From assembly GCA_033439265.1 (NCBI GenBank), contig JAVTVX010000013.1, positions 3,994,501 through 4,058,500 of the forward strand: a DNA stretch of 64,000 bases, given 5' to 3'. This stretch comes from Dillenia suffruticosa (taxonomy: Eukaryota; Streptophyta; Magnoliopsida; Dilleniales; Dilleniaceae). The notes under the pieces are model-generated. The model saw nothing but the letters and a program-made list of their open reading frames with translations. It did not search any database and was not told the origin of the DNA. This document shows, piece after piece, positions 13,125 through 25,200 of this stretch (position 1 is its first letter; every line of letters starts with the position of its first letter). Made by a program: the position numbers and the translations under genes.

Positions 13125-14572
13125 CCTCCCTCCCTCCCTCCCCGTTGTAGTTGTTTAACAATGTTATTTGATATCTTATCCAAATCATTAATACCGTATA
13201 TCCAAATTGAGCAAGAAAGAATGCCAGCAACAAATTGAAGGGCAATTATTGAGCCTTTTTTGTCTATTTTTAACAATCACTGTAGTTGCAATACATTATT
13301 CTAGAATTCCAAAAGACCAATAATCAAATTCACCCCTTCCGATGGCTTATTACCAAGACATTCTAAAATTTATTACAAAAATTTTGATAATGAAATATAA
13401 TCTAAATTATTAAATTCTTTTTTTAAGTAGATAAATTAATTATCTGTTCTAAGAGAATGTTTGTTAGTACTTATATATACATATAATAATTACTTTGATA
13501 TTATATTTGTAAAACTGAATAAAAATTATTGATTATTATGCAAAACAATGCAGCGAAAGAAATGCATTATGTATAAAAGGCTTATGACTGAAATTAGTTA
13601 TCCTTTTATTAATCTAATTAATATCTATTAAAGCAATAGTTTTGTAAAATGTTTTGTTCCACCAATAATATTAATAACATAAAAAGTAAAGTGTAATAAT
13701 TCGTGCAATTTGGTTACTCTCTCGTATCAATGAAATTAATTTTGAAGAAGTTAGATGCCAAATTTTTTTCTGATATAATTAGATGCAAAAATTATATCTA
13801 CACAATTTTGATTTTTTTACTTGATGGATATAAAGTGTCGTTAAATTAACTCAAAACACAAAATATATATATGGGTTCGAGATATGAAAACAATCTCTTT
13901 ATAAAAAAATGTAAGGAAAACTCTACGTACATATATACTCACCCTCCTCTACCCACACTGAGTTGATGAGTACTTTGTGCATTGGATAAGGAAAATATGT
14001 ATATATATATATATATATATATCTATATCATTGACAATTAAGGTGCTGAATTCATGATTTGTTTTTCTTGTACAAAATTTGTAAAGTCCATGGCAGTAGC
14101 AAAAGCAAAATCTAAAGAGAGGAAGATGCTAATAGGATTTTGATATATGCAATTTAGATATATATATATATACACACAATAACCATTCGTTATCTCTCAA
14201 GATTTATCTTCGAACCCCTACCCATTAATACCCCCCCCCCCCAAAAAAAGGCAAAATTAGGGAGACGCAATCAAAAAAATTAAAAAATAAATTATCAACC
14301 ATTCGGTCTAATTTGGGGTATTGTTTTCGCTAAACATTAAGGTTTCAAAATTTTCATATTCTCTCTTATGTGTAATATATTTCCTCCCATATATAGGGTA
14401 GGGCCCTTTCGGGGGGGAATAAACGGGAATTAAAAAATAGAATGTGAAAAAATTTACACTTCAAAAGCCCAAGAGAGCCCTGGAGTTGAGATATCAAAAA
14501 CGACGCGTATTATATATATAGTGAATCCAGAAACGATGAAGCCAAAGCATAAGAGATACAAGACGTTGAGGA
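12845..14572. other. PPR 3' UTR, microsatellite and AT-rich spacer
   Basis: The first 150-200 bases are probably PPR 3' UTR. A long (CT)n tract follows. The rest is A/T-rich with (TA)n at about 13998-14022 and 14158-14172, then a C-run near 14230. The last 100 bases precede the PLSP1 start. I see no gene here. Confidence 0.6.
13077..13143. repeat. (CT)n followed by (CCCT)n microsatellite
   Basis: There are about 22 CT units followed directly by several CCCT units, without interruption. The tract lies just after the PPR gene and is a likely polymorphic marker. Confidence 0.95.
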
Positions 14573-17536
14573 ATGACCTTGCTTGAGGGCAGGTACAAAA
14601 CAATGCCTTCCCAATTCCTCACTCCATCTTATTCCCTCAAAGACCCTAATTTCAGCCGAACCCAATTCTTCCCGCGAATCGTTTTTTCCAAATTCAAAAC
14701 CCTAAATTTCAGCCAGCCCAACTTCAATCTTCTTTCCAAAAAATCCAATTTCCCACTTCTCAAGCCCAAATTCCCTTCAAATAGACTACAGAGACTACAA
14801 ACTCATGCATCCAAAGACTCTGCAGAAGAAACCAGCGCAAAATTGAAAGTTGAGAGTGGTGGAGGAGATGATGGTGGAGGTGGTGGTGGGGGTGACGGAG
14901 ATGACGGGAAAGTGGAGAAGAATAATGGAGTTTTGCCAGAATGGCTGAATTTAACTTCTGATGATGCAAAAACTGTGTTTGCCGCAATTGCGATATCGCT
15001 TGCATTCCGATCGTTTGTTGCTGAGCCTAGGTTTATACCTTCCTTGTCAATGTATCCTACTTTTGATATTGGTGATCGAATTGTTGCGGAGAAGGTGTGC
15101 TTTTTATGCATTGATATGCCTAAATTTTCACGCTCTTTTTTATTTTTTAGTTTGTTTGACATAAATTTGTGCTACATTGTCATGTCCTAAATTTTTTTAA
15201 GTGGTCTTGTTTTTATTTGTAAAGAGAAAAAGGTATTGTAAATTGTAGCATTACTAGACGCCGCATTTTCTGTGTTGGATGGAAATTATTGCTTCGTTAT
15301 ACCAATTATCCTTAGATTTTGTGTAGAAACTACGTAGGATTAGCTTTTGTTGGTAATGGTAATGGTATGGCATGAGCTAATGCTATGTTAACATTACTAA
15401 AACTATGTACTTTTCAGAATGGTATGGCATGAGCTAATGCTATTTAACATTACTAAAGCTATGTATTTTTCACTTGTAAAGTTTATTGACTTGATGCTTC
15501 ATGCTCATTGCTGGACTATTCATCCAGGGAAATCTTGTCTTGATCTGTAAAAAGATATTGTAGCCCTATGATACATAAGATGAGTTTGCTTGCGCTTTTT
15601 GGAGTAGGATCGGAAAGCTGTTCTTTAGAACAGAGGTATAATTAGAACAAATTTCAACAATGCTTATTTGTCACGTGGGAGACTTAGCTGTGAATCTGTT
15701 TTTTCTTCTTCTTTCTTTTTTCCCTTGGAATCAATCTGGGGTGATTATTAACATAAGGTAGTCTTGGGTTTAAATTTTTAAATGCTACTACTTTTTTTCA
15801 GAAGAAGGTATCGTTGTCTAATCATTTCCCATCTTGGAACCCCTGTTTTTGGGGTTGCTTTGACATTAGGTGACCTTTTCTAGTTTTAGGCACCTAATGG
15901 CTGGAAAATATATGCCATTGTATTTGCTAATTAGTACCTTCTGAAAATTCCAAATGCATTAGCTACCTATCTGTTGATCTTTTTTGAGCTCAATCCCCTT
16001 ATCGGATGTGATTGGTTGTAAAACTTAAATGAATGGAGGAATTAAGTTTTGTTTGGGTTTTAGAGTTTTCCTATGTATATGCTCTATTATTTTCATCTAC
16101 AACACAAACAAGAGGAAAGGGTTGCCAACCCAACAAAAACCAGGTAATAATTTGCAACACTAGTAAACTTCAAGCTCAAGATGGGAAAGGGGCATAAATA
16201 AGAAAAATGGTAAGGTTTCCCCTTGGCTAAGAAATCAACTTTGAGACTTGAATTGGACAAGTTAACTTTCTCAGGAAGTAATCCTCTTTTGGTTGCCCTG
16301 ATAATGACACTGCACCAAATTCTTTGATTATTTAAACTCCTTACCCTATTCCTAGCTGCACTTAGTAAGCTCCATAAATTAAAGTGGTATAGTATGCCTC
16401 TTAACAGTTAAAGACATTGACATACTGTCTCTATTGATTAATTTGTTGGCAATGGTGTTTGGTGAGTGGTTAGTAAGTGAAACACGTGCTTTTGAGTCGG
16501 CTTTGTGTACAAACTGGTACCCTTACAGTAGTCTCCATTAACTATTTCTGTAGATATTGGTGAATGCATTTAGTAAATAATTCATGTCTCTCAATTTTGC
16601 CAGGTCACATACTATTTCAGAAAGCCTTGTGCAAATGACATTGTAATTTTCAAGAGTCCACCAGTCTTGCAAGAAGTGGGATATACCGATGAAGATGTCT
16701 TCATTAAGCGGATTGTTGCCAAAGGAGGTGATATTGTTGAGGTCACCCACCACTCTGACTAAATGCAATGTCTTTATCTGCTAATTTTAATTAGCTTTGC
16801 TTTTATGTTGTTTAGGAATGTCTGTGGAGTATGAAATTCAATGTTGATGCTGATAGAGTCTTGCTTCTAATATACTCTGTGGAGATATGCATTCATAAAG
16901 GCCACTTTGACCTTTATTGCATTAGAGGTCTAGGTGGCAAAATTTCATTGGTTACTGCACACATTGAAAAATGTTTTATTCCATAAAAGGTTTGCCAAGA
17001 GAAAATGCAGACATACACACATGGTAGTGATGGCTTCTTGCCTGAACCTTTCATATGTTGCAGGTCCATGATGGAAAGCTATTAGTAAATGGTGTTGTAA
17101 GAAACGAAGATTTCATCCTTGAGCCCCCTTCTTATGACATGAGTCCAGTGGTATGTTTTCTTTTCTTCCCTTTGAATCTTGCTATTCATTGAGATGGTTT
17201 TATGGCTGAAACAACTGATTCTCCAATAACTTTTTCTTAAAACGCAGCAAGTGCCAGAGAACTCGGTCTTTGTGATGGGTGACAATCGGAACAATAGTTA
17301 TGATTCACACGTCTGGTAATGGCTTTGGCCAGTAATTTTCTGTTGTCAAACTGCCAAATTTTTTCCTTTTTCAAAGTTGACTTTTTTATCCACTTAACAG
17401 GGGACCTCTGCCTACAAAGAACATTATTGGAAGATCGGTAATTAGATATTGGCCACCAAAGAGGATTGGTGGGACGGTTTATGAGAAAGGATGTGCCAGT
17501 GACAAGCAAGAGAGTGGCACTCCAGTTGCTCAGTAG
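14573..17536 (+). CDS. PLSP1: Plastidic type I signal peptidase (thylakoid processing peptidase)
   Basis: This is a signal peptidase I of the plastid that removes thylakoid transfer peptides from lumenal proteins and matures the Toc75 precursor at the envelope. The exons are 14573-15094, 16604-16741, 17064-17150, 17248-17315 and 17401-17536, with all phases consistent, giving 316 residues. The N terminus is Ser/Phe/Pro-rich and looks like a plastid transit peptide. A Gly/Asp stretch follows near residues 97-113. The membrane anchor is [14 protein letters not shown]. Box B ([10 protein letters not shown]) carries the catalytic Ser at about 159, and the general-base Lys is about residue 209 in [12 protein letters not shown]. 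Box E is [17 protein letters not shown]. Both members of the Ser/Lys dyad are present. An alternative start at 14603 (MPSQF) removes ten residues and is equally plausible. Arabidopsis PLSP1 is At3g24590. Confidence 0.95.
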
Positions 17537-18108
17537 AAGTCAGATTAAGCACTAACGACATTTGAGTTGCAGATTGAACCATTTATGCCTCAGTTGTGCC
17601 TGTGCAGAGGTGCTCTTATGTAAGCATTGGTGTAAGGGAGTTAGTTGGGGGCAGAATATTCTCACCCATCGGATGCTGTAATCTTACTATATTAATATAT
17701 GTGATCGTTCGCTTCTGTTAACCCCTTTCTTTCTTGGCCAGATGAATATATGTACTTGCATCCAAGCAAATGAATGATTTGCATTAACCTTTGCAAAGAG
17801 GAAAAAAGGAAACATGGGGGGACACAAAAATGACAACTAGCTTGTTATTCTCGCATATCGAATCTCTTAAGTCTGGTTTCAAACACTCATGCTATGGAAC
17901 TTCAACCTTATAAAAGTAAAATTGGTTGACAGCCGGTGTCAGATTTTGCCGAACAAATATAATATGTATCCAGACCAACTAGTGCTCAAATATAGTTGCA
18001 CCCGTTATTGTATGTACAACTTTGAGCTTAAGCAGAGACTGCGGGAATGGCAATGTGAGTAGATTGAACCTATGTATTAGCAAGGCTATGATATGAAACC
18101 TCTGAGTC
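17537..18108. other. Convergent 3' UTRs
   Basis: This short interval lies between the stops of PLSP1 (plus) and the LEA-2 gene (minus). It should hold both 3' UTRs and poly(A) sites. I see no gene or repeat in it. Confidence 0.6.
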
Positions 18109-19879
18109 TCAGTCATAAGTACATGAACCTTTTTTAAACTTGATTGGTTTGGTTTTACTGGAATCAATGACCAGAGGGCATGTTACATGCCTTCTGTGCT
18201 TTGTCTTCACCAATCCACCAACAACATTTCCTCGTGATTGGAGTTCAAAGTCTATCCTTACTGGAACTCCACCACCATTTTCTGCTGCTTGAAAGCTTGC
18301 TCCAGCCCCATAAAGTGGAACCTTGCTTCCAAAAAGGTTTGCAGTTACAGTGTGGCTGCTTTCCCTTGGTTGATAGTACTTCCTCAGCTGCAACATTATT
18401 AGACAAATGAAGATATTTCAGGAATCATAGTATTCATCAAATGCCCTATATATGCTACAAGTCTACTATTCTCAAAAGGACTTCTCACCCTGCCTGTGGC
18501 AATTTCCAGTTCTGCATACATAAGATTGATGGGGTCAGCCATAACATGAATCCCAAAGAAAGTGGCAGGATTGTACACAACCATGGACAATGAACAATTT
18601 AATGTCACCATCTTTGTGGGAACCCCTGTTAAATCGGACCCTAAGCTGTTGAAGAAGTTAAATACTTCAAGGTTCTGCAACAGACAAGGACGACCATATT
18701 GATCCAGTGAAAAACATGCTTACATAGATATCGAGAAAATGGTAAAAATCAATTAACAAAGTAAAGGTATGAGGAAAAAGAAGATACAAAAAAGAGTAGG
18801 TCCACATATGAAGCATGAATATGGAGAATCACTACTCATGATGCCAAAAAATGTCTGACCAAGATTGTCCCTACTACTAAATGGGCCGCACACATGCTTA
18901 AACATTTTTTTTGGGGCGGGGGGTGGACACAATAAAATTGATATCCCAAATCACTAGCACCCTGCTTCAAATGATAATTGGCATCATCGACTTCGATCCA
19001 ATTCCAAGAAAGAGCCACCCAAAAACATGTTCTTATCTTTCTTTTTTTTTTTTGGGTACGTTCTTTACCCATTTCATCTTATCTTTTGTAATTTACAACC
19101 GTGCATAATCATAGTGATAAAAAGCAGTAATGTTATGTTTTATGAATCTGAATTAAAAAAAAAAAAAAAAAAAAACACACACACACTTTTTGCTAGGAGA
19201 CATTTCATTAACTTCCTAATAACCTTGATGATAGATAAAACAATTTTCGCTTTCCATGATTTTTTGAAAAAGTAATTCGAACAAATTTTTTCTACACAAT
19301 TTTTTGTGATTAAAAAATATAAATTCATGAAAGGAAAAAAAAAATGAAGAAGCATTGATCCAACGAATGATCAAAGCAATTAAAGACTGTTAAAAAAATT
19401 ACCTCAACAGTGATTTGGGGTTTGTAACGTTTACTAACACCCCAAATAATCAAACAAAACAAGGCAAACAAGAACCCAAGCCCTAACAACGCCATCAAAC
19501 ATTGACACCTCCTATAATTATTCTTCCCATAATGATCCTCGTAATCATCATCTTCCTCTTCAATCACATGGCACTCGTTCCTTTTATTATAATTCCCAAA
19601 CCCTTTAAACCTTAAATTCCCCGAAACACGACTCGCTGCAGACGACGTTCGAGAATGGGGATGCGACGGAGACTCGGACGGAGTCGTAAACGCCGGAGTG
19701 GGTTGAATCGAGGAGGAAGATTTGTTTTCGTCATCGTGAGAGTCACGTGAGGGGCTCTGAACGTAGTAGAGTACATGTTGTCGTTTTGGTGATCGTGGGG
19801 ATGACGGAGCTAAGCTTGTGATGTCTGATTCCGATTTCGTCGTGTGCATTTGGTCGGTGTTTTGTGTTAGGTTTTGCAT
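18109..19879 (-). CDS. LEA-2 / NHL-like membrane-anchored protein
   Basis: This is a group 2 late-embryogenesis-abundant (LEA_2, NDR1/HIN1-like) protein with one membrane anchor. The exons on the minus strand are 19879-19403, 18674-18489 and 18387-18109, all phase 0, giving 313 residues. The N-terminal cytosolic part is Ser/Pro-rich and holds VLYYVQSPSRDSHDD (about 37-51), a motif I recall as conserved in this plant subfamily. An acidic stretch (EEEDDDYED) precedes the transmembrane helix at about 128-147. The C-terminal domain includes the LEA_2 phrases FNFFNSLGSDLTGVPTKM, CSLSMVVYNPATFFGIHV and FQAAENGGGVPVRIDFEL. It ends in SCTYD. It resembles Arabidopsis At3g24600. The molecular role is unknown. 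The gene converges on PLSP1, as expected if local order is ancestral. Confidence 0.9.
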
Positions 19880-19953
19880 GTGTTGGGCTTGATCGGAAAT
19901 TCGCGTTTCTCTCTCTCACTACATTTTCTCTCTCCTTCTCTCTCACTTGAAAC

Positions 19954-20001
<48 letters not shown>

Positions 20002-20588
20002 TTGAAACGGAAGAGAGAGAGGTTCTGTGTCAGATGAACGAAAGAAGAGGCTGAAAGGAGAGAGAGAGAGAATTCAAGCCTCCTGAGAAATTAAGTGGGG
20101 GGGGGGGGGACCGACCGATTCATGCTTGGCTGAATCGTCATGTAAAAAATTTATAATTTTGAAATTCTAATTAAAGAAATGATGTGGTAAACTCTAAGGG
20201 AGTAACAAACACCGGTGCTAAAGCCTCAATCCATGCCTTTTCTTCTCTTTTTCCTTTTTTTTTTTTTTTAATAATTCTTTCGATCATAATTATTAAACTC
20301 GATCCACGTATTTATCTATGTATCTTAAAATTTATGATTCAATTAATTGAACCCTTAGATCATTAGATCAATAATTGATTATTTTTATTATTTTAAAATA
20401 TAAAAATATATATATAATTATATTTTTTAAAAAATATGTCAAGATAAATTAACTTAAATCGGACTTCCTGATAAATTGAGAGCATGGATGGGGGTAACTC
20501 CTGTAAAACCGCAACACCATTCAATTGTTCAGATGCTGCTCAAATGTCTCACGCTAATATACCGTCCTCACATCACAACAGAAAGCCT

Positions 20589-20647
<59 letters not shown>

Positions 20648-20769
20648 GAGTAATTTCATTTTGCCATGGTGGATCTTCCTTTTTGTTACATTTTCTGAAC
20701 AATTATTTCAACCAATCTGGTAGTTTATTCCAGGGCAAATCAAAAGCAAGCAGCAATCGAATTGCAGAA
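19880..20769. other. LEA-2 leader and spacer with microsatellites
   Basis: The first 200 bases are probably the leader and promoter of the minus-strand LEA-2 gene. They contain (GA)n tracts and a short direct duplication of a unit beginning ATTGAAACGGAAGAGAG. A G-run lies at 20098-20109. The rest is A/T-rich, with a long (CT)n at 20593-20645 just before the retrotransposon block. Confidence 0.6.
20593..20645. repeat. (CT)n microsatellite
   Basis: This is an almost uninterrupted run of about 26 CT units, 125 bases left of the junction with the truncated copia sequence. Confidence 0.95.
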
Positions 20770-21511
20770 TATCACAACTTGTAGTCCAATCTCAACCTTT
20801 GAAGAAGAAAAGGATAGTAATCAATTCTTTACTGACATATCGAGATACCAGAAACTCGTTGGGAAACTCATTTACTTAACGATCACCAGGCCAGATATAG
20901 CATATGCGGTTAGCCGAATCAGCCAGCATATGCATAATCCAAAAATAGGACATTGGAGAGCAGCCGAAAGAATCTTGAGGTACCTAAAGGGCTCTCCTGG
21001 GCGTGGAATATGGATGAAGTGCAACCAAAATTCTGAAATTATTGGATATTGTGATGCGGATTGGGCCGGAGATTCTCAAGATAGAAGATCTACAACAGGC
21101 TTTTGTATATTTGTGGGAGGTAATCTAGTGTCTTGGACAAGTAAGAAACAATCAGTAGTTTTAAGATCTAGTGCGGAAGCGGAATATAGAGCTATGGCAG
21201 TATCGACAAGTGAGATTATATGGCTTAAAACCCTAGTTGAAGACTTAGGGTTCAAGGTCACAATACCAATTCAGTTTTTTTGTGATAATCAATCGACTAT
21301 TCACATTGCCTCAAATCCAGTATTTCATGAGCGGACCAAACATATTGAAGTGGATTGTCATTTTGTGCGACAAAAGATTGAAAACAAAACCATAATCACC
21401 CCTTACGTAAAGAGTAGTGAACAACTTGAAGGGAACTACGGCTAGTCACATAAATAATATTCTCGACAAGTTAGGTTCCATCGATATATATTCACCAAAC
21501 TTGAAGGGGAG
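20770..21511 (+). pseudogene. 5'-truncated copia copy: RT end, RNase H and PPT
   Basis: This segment repeats 25490-26251 with few differences. It encodes the end of reverse transcriptase and the RNase H region (YLTITRPDIAYAVSRISQH, then CDADWAGDSQDRRSTTGFC). Clear similarity begins near 20780. A 14-base deletion near 21429 relative to the right-hand copy shifts the frame and ends it at 21445. It finishes with the purine-rich TTGAAGGGGAG next to the LTR. The copy therefore cannot make an enzyme. It is best read as the remains of a second element that shared the 21512-22173 LTR, left by unequal recombination or deletion. Confidence 0.88.
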
Positions 21512-22173
21512 TGTTGAAAATACATAGGCCCACTTGGACCCAAGATTTCTGGCCCAAGTGGGCCCATGACTGCAACGGCTATAATAGCCGTTGCACCTCC
21601 AACGGCTTCATAGCCGTTGGAGGATTTCACATTTTTCACCTCCAACGGCTACATAGCCGTTGGAGGATTTCCCCATTTCTTTTTATTTTTTTATTTTTTT
21701 ATTTTTATTTTTTCTTTCTCTCTCCTCCATCTTCTATAAATAGGATCTTTCTCTTCTCTTGTATTCATCACTTGGAAGACAATCTCTCTTCCAAAATCTC
21801 TCTTCTCCTTTTCTGTCTTTATAATATTGAGATAATTTCTTTTTCACACTCAATAGAAGAAATTCTCTTCATTCTTCAATTTCATTTTTTCTTGATAAAT
21901 CTTTCTCCTTATTTTTCTCTTTACTTGATCACATTCTTTATCTCTCTTCGTCTATATTTAAATTTGTGCTCCAAACTTTAGAAAAGCCCATTCTCTAGTA
22001 TGCGATGGCATAGCATGTCTAGGAAAGTTCTGTCAAGTGACAAACATTTGTCCAAGGAAAGAGGTTCTTAAGCGAGGACAGACGAGCTCCACCTCTTTCC
22101 TGGGAACTTTCCTGGTGCTCCCTACTACAGAACGGTTTGGGTTGAATTTAAGTAAGGTTTACAAATTTTTACA
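21512..22173 (+). repeat. Copia LTR, left/middle copy
   Basis: The 662-bp LTR starts TGTTGAAAAT and ends TTTTTACA, giving the usual TG...CA ends. It has a purine-rich tract directly to its left and a primer-binding site directly to its right. A TATA box (TATAAA, 21735-21740) lies 220 bases in. The first 160 bases hold four short inverted repeats: 21527-21537 with 21553-21563, and three built on CCAACGGCT/AGCCGTTGG between 21571 and 21666. Confidence 0.93.
21735..21740 (+). promoter_or_regulatory. LTR TATA box
   Basis: TATAAATAGG lies in the LTR after a pyrimidine-rich stretch, which is the expected place for the U3 promoter. The same sequence occurs in the right LTR near 26476. Confidence 0.7.
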
Positions 22174-22184
22174 TAGTATCAGAG
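22174..22184 (+). other. Primer-binding site (initiator-Met tRNA type)
   Basis: TAGTATCAGAG directly follows the LTR. It differs at one base from TGGTATCAGAG, the complement of the 3' end of initiator methionine tRNA used by most plant copia elements. Confidence 0.85.
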
Positions 22185-22204
22185 AGAATTCTATTATTTC
22201 TCAC

Positions 22205-25200
22205 ATGGCAAATCCTCCGTCCTCGTTTACTTCATTTCAAACCCACCTTTTTTCTTCCACAATCTTAACCTCCACAAATTATTTCCAATGGGTAGGCCAC
22301 ATCAAAAGATCACTCAATGCTCTAAAACTCTTGAAATTTATAACGAGTGAATCTCTTGATGTTACCAACCCTGCATATGAAGAATGGAAAGAAAGAGATG
22401 ATCAAGTCTTCATTCTTCTCTCTAGTGCCATGGATCAAACTCACAAAAATATGGTGTCATCTTGTCCAAACTCTAAATATTTATGGGATCAAATGTATGA
22501 TCTATATGGGCAAGAATCTAATGTGGGAAGAATTTTTGAAATCAAGCGGAAGATCGCCAACATTCAGAAGGAGAAAATTCTTTCCCAACTATTTGGAGAA
22601 TATGAAGATTTATGGAATGAATTGGAGATGTTAAGGCCTCACACATGTGATCCGAAAATATCGCTGAAACGGAAGGATGAAGATAAGTCTTTTGGTCTTC
22701 TTGTCTCTCTTGGCGAACGCTTCTCAAATGTTCACCAAGAAATCCTTCGGATGAAGGATTTCCCTTCATATCAAGAAATCTGATTCCTAATTCAGAAGGC
22801 TGATGCTAGCATGCGGCTTGAGGAGGCTTCACAATCAAAAGTTGAAGTTCACGGATTTAAAGTTGAGCAACAAGTTTCTATTCCTGCACCAAAACCCATT
22901 GCCAACAAAGTCTATCAGCCTCATCATAAGAAAGGATGCTCACATTGCAAGAGATTAAACCACACCAAAGAGAAATGTTGGTTTCTTTATCCCCATCTCA
23001 AACCAGAGCATCTCAAAAGGAAAGAACAAGGAGCACCAAAAGTAACGCAAAATGTGGCATTGGAAATGGCTCTTGAAGGTATCACAAAGCTACTGAAACA
23101 AGTCGCCAATAATTCTAGTAACTCCTCAAACTCCACTTATTATTCTGAAAATTGGTTAATAGATTCGGGATGTGACTATCATATGGTTAAGGACAAAGAA
23201 AAGATAAAACGTTTTAAACCTCTCATCAATCATAAAATAGTCAAAGTAGCTAATGGACAAAATTTGAAAGTTAAAGAAATTGGAGAGGTTGAAATTTTTT
23301 GAAAAAACTCAAATGCTTTATATGTTCCTAAATTTATCTCAAATCTTATGTCAATTAGTAAGTTAACTAAAGACCAAAATTGTAAAGCTATTTTTGATCC
23401 TGATACTGTTATTTTTCAGGATCTCAAATCGAATCAAGTGATTAGTAGAGGATCTAGAAGAAACAATTTATATTTTTTGGATCAAGACAATCAAGCTCTT
23501 GTAGCATGTGAAGGAGATAATCAATTTTGGCATGCTAGATTAGGTCATCCAAATGATCAAACCTTAAAATTACTTTTTCCAACAAAATTTTGTAAAAATG
23601 ATCATTTGTGAAGCATGTATTTTTGGGAAACAAACCCGAGTATTTTATCCGATTTCGGAAACTATTTATAAAAATGTCTTTGATCTTGTACATTCAGATA
23701 TATGGACATCCCCTGTTGAATCTAGAAGAGGTTTCAAATATTTTATATCTTTTATAGATCATAAATTTAGATACACATGGATATACATGCTTCACACTAA
23801 GACACATGCTTTCGAAACATTTAAAAACTTTAACAACTTTATCTTGAAACAATATGATGCTCATGTTAAAATACTTAGAACTGATAATGGAGGTGAATAT
23901 ATGAGTAATGAATTTAAAGAATATTTAGAAAACAAAGGAATCATTCATCAAATATCTTGCCCCTATACTCCACAACAAAATGGAGTAACCGAAAGAAAAA
24001 ATAGGCATTTACTAGAAATAGCAAAAACCATGATATTTTTTGTAAATATGCCTAAAATATTTTGGAGTGATGCAATTAGTACAGCTGCACATGTAATTAA
24101 TCGACTTCCCTCAAAGACTCTCAAAGGAAAATCTCCTTTAGAGATACTTAGAAAAGAAAAACCACCATTATCTCATCTTAAAATATTTGGTTGCACATGT
24201 TATGCTCATATTCTTTCTCAAATAAGAGATAAGTTAGAAAAAAAGGGGAGACGTTGTGTTTTTATAGGTTATGCATCATTTCAAAAAGGATATTTATGCT
24301 ATGAACCCGAAACTAATAAAGTCTATACATCTAAGAATGTAATATTTTTGGAAGATAAATTCTATTTCAAAAAATATAGCAAAAATAAAGATTTCATAAA
24401 AAAGGACCTACAAATCCTTCTTTGGGAATCTCCAAGAGTTGAAAATAAATCTCCCCCAAAAATAATTATAGAACAAAATAATGAGCAAGGGGGAGAACAA
24501 GTTAATGAAGAAAATGAGGAAATTCTTATTGAACCATCCTCACCACCTCCTCCACTTAGAAGATCAACTAGATTAAGACGTCCTTCAGAATGGTTAAATA
24601 AGGAAGTTTATTATAATTCCAAAGTTACATCTCATCCTATCTCTAATTTTTATACAACTAATAATATTTCTTCTAGTCATCAAGAGTTCTTGAATGGCAT
24701 TGACCAAATACAGGAACCTTTAAGTTATGAAGAAGCTAACGGTCATCAAGAATGGAGGAAGACTATGAATGAAGAATTAGATGCTCTTACCAAGAATCAA
24801 ACTTGGAAAATCACCACTCTTCCTAAAGGAAAGAAAGCGGTAGGGTGCAAGTGGGTTTACAAGGTCAAGCATAAGAGTGATGGAACAATCGATCGTCTCA
24901 AAGCATGACTTGTAGCCAAAGGCTTCACTCAGACATATGGAGAAGACTACACTGAAACTTTTGCTCCAGTTGCTAAAATGACCACAATCCGAGTTTTATT
25001 GTCCCTTGCAACAAATTGGAGTTGGCCGATGTTCCAAATGGATGTGAAAAATACATTCTTGCAAGGAGAATTGAAGGAGGAAGTTTACATGCGACTTCCT
25101 CAAGGACTTGAAGGCAAAGATGGACAAGTATGCAAGCTCAATAAGGCCATCTATGGTTTGAAACAATCTCCCCGAACTTGGTATGCTAAACTTAGCACTG

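Noticed and set aside
20476..20784. Frames running through (CT)n with Ser-Leu repeats
   Set aside because: The Ser-Leu run is only the translated microsatellite.
20770..21511. Independent RNase H gene
   Set aside because: It is a near-identical, frameshifted copy of the copia 3' internal region, ending in a polypurine tract and LTR.
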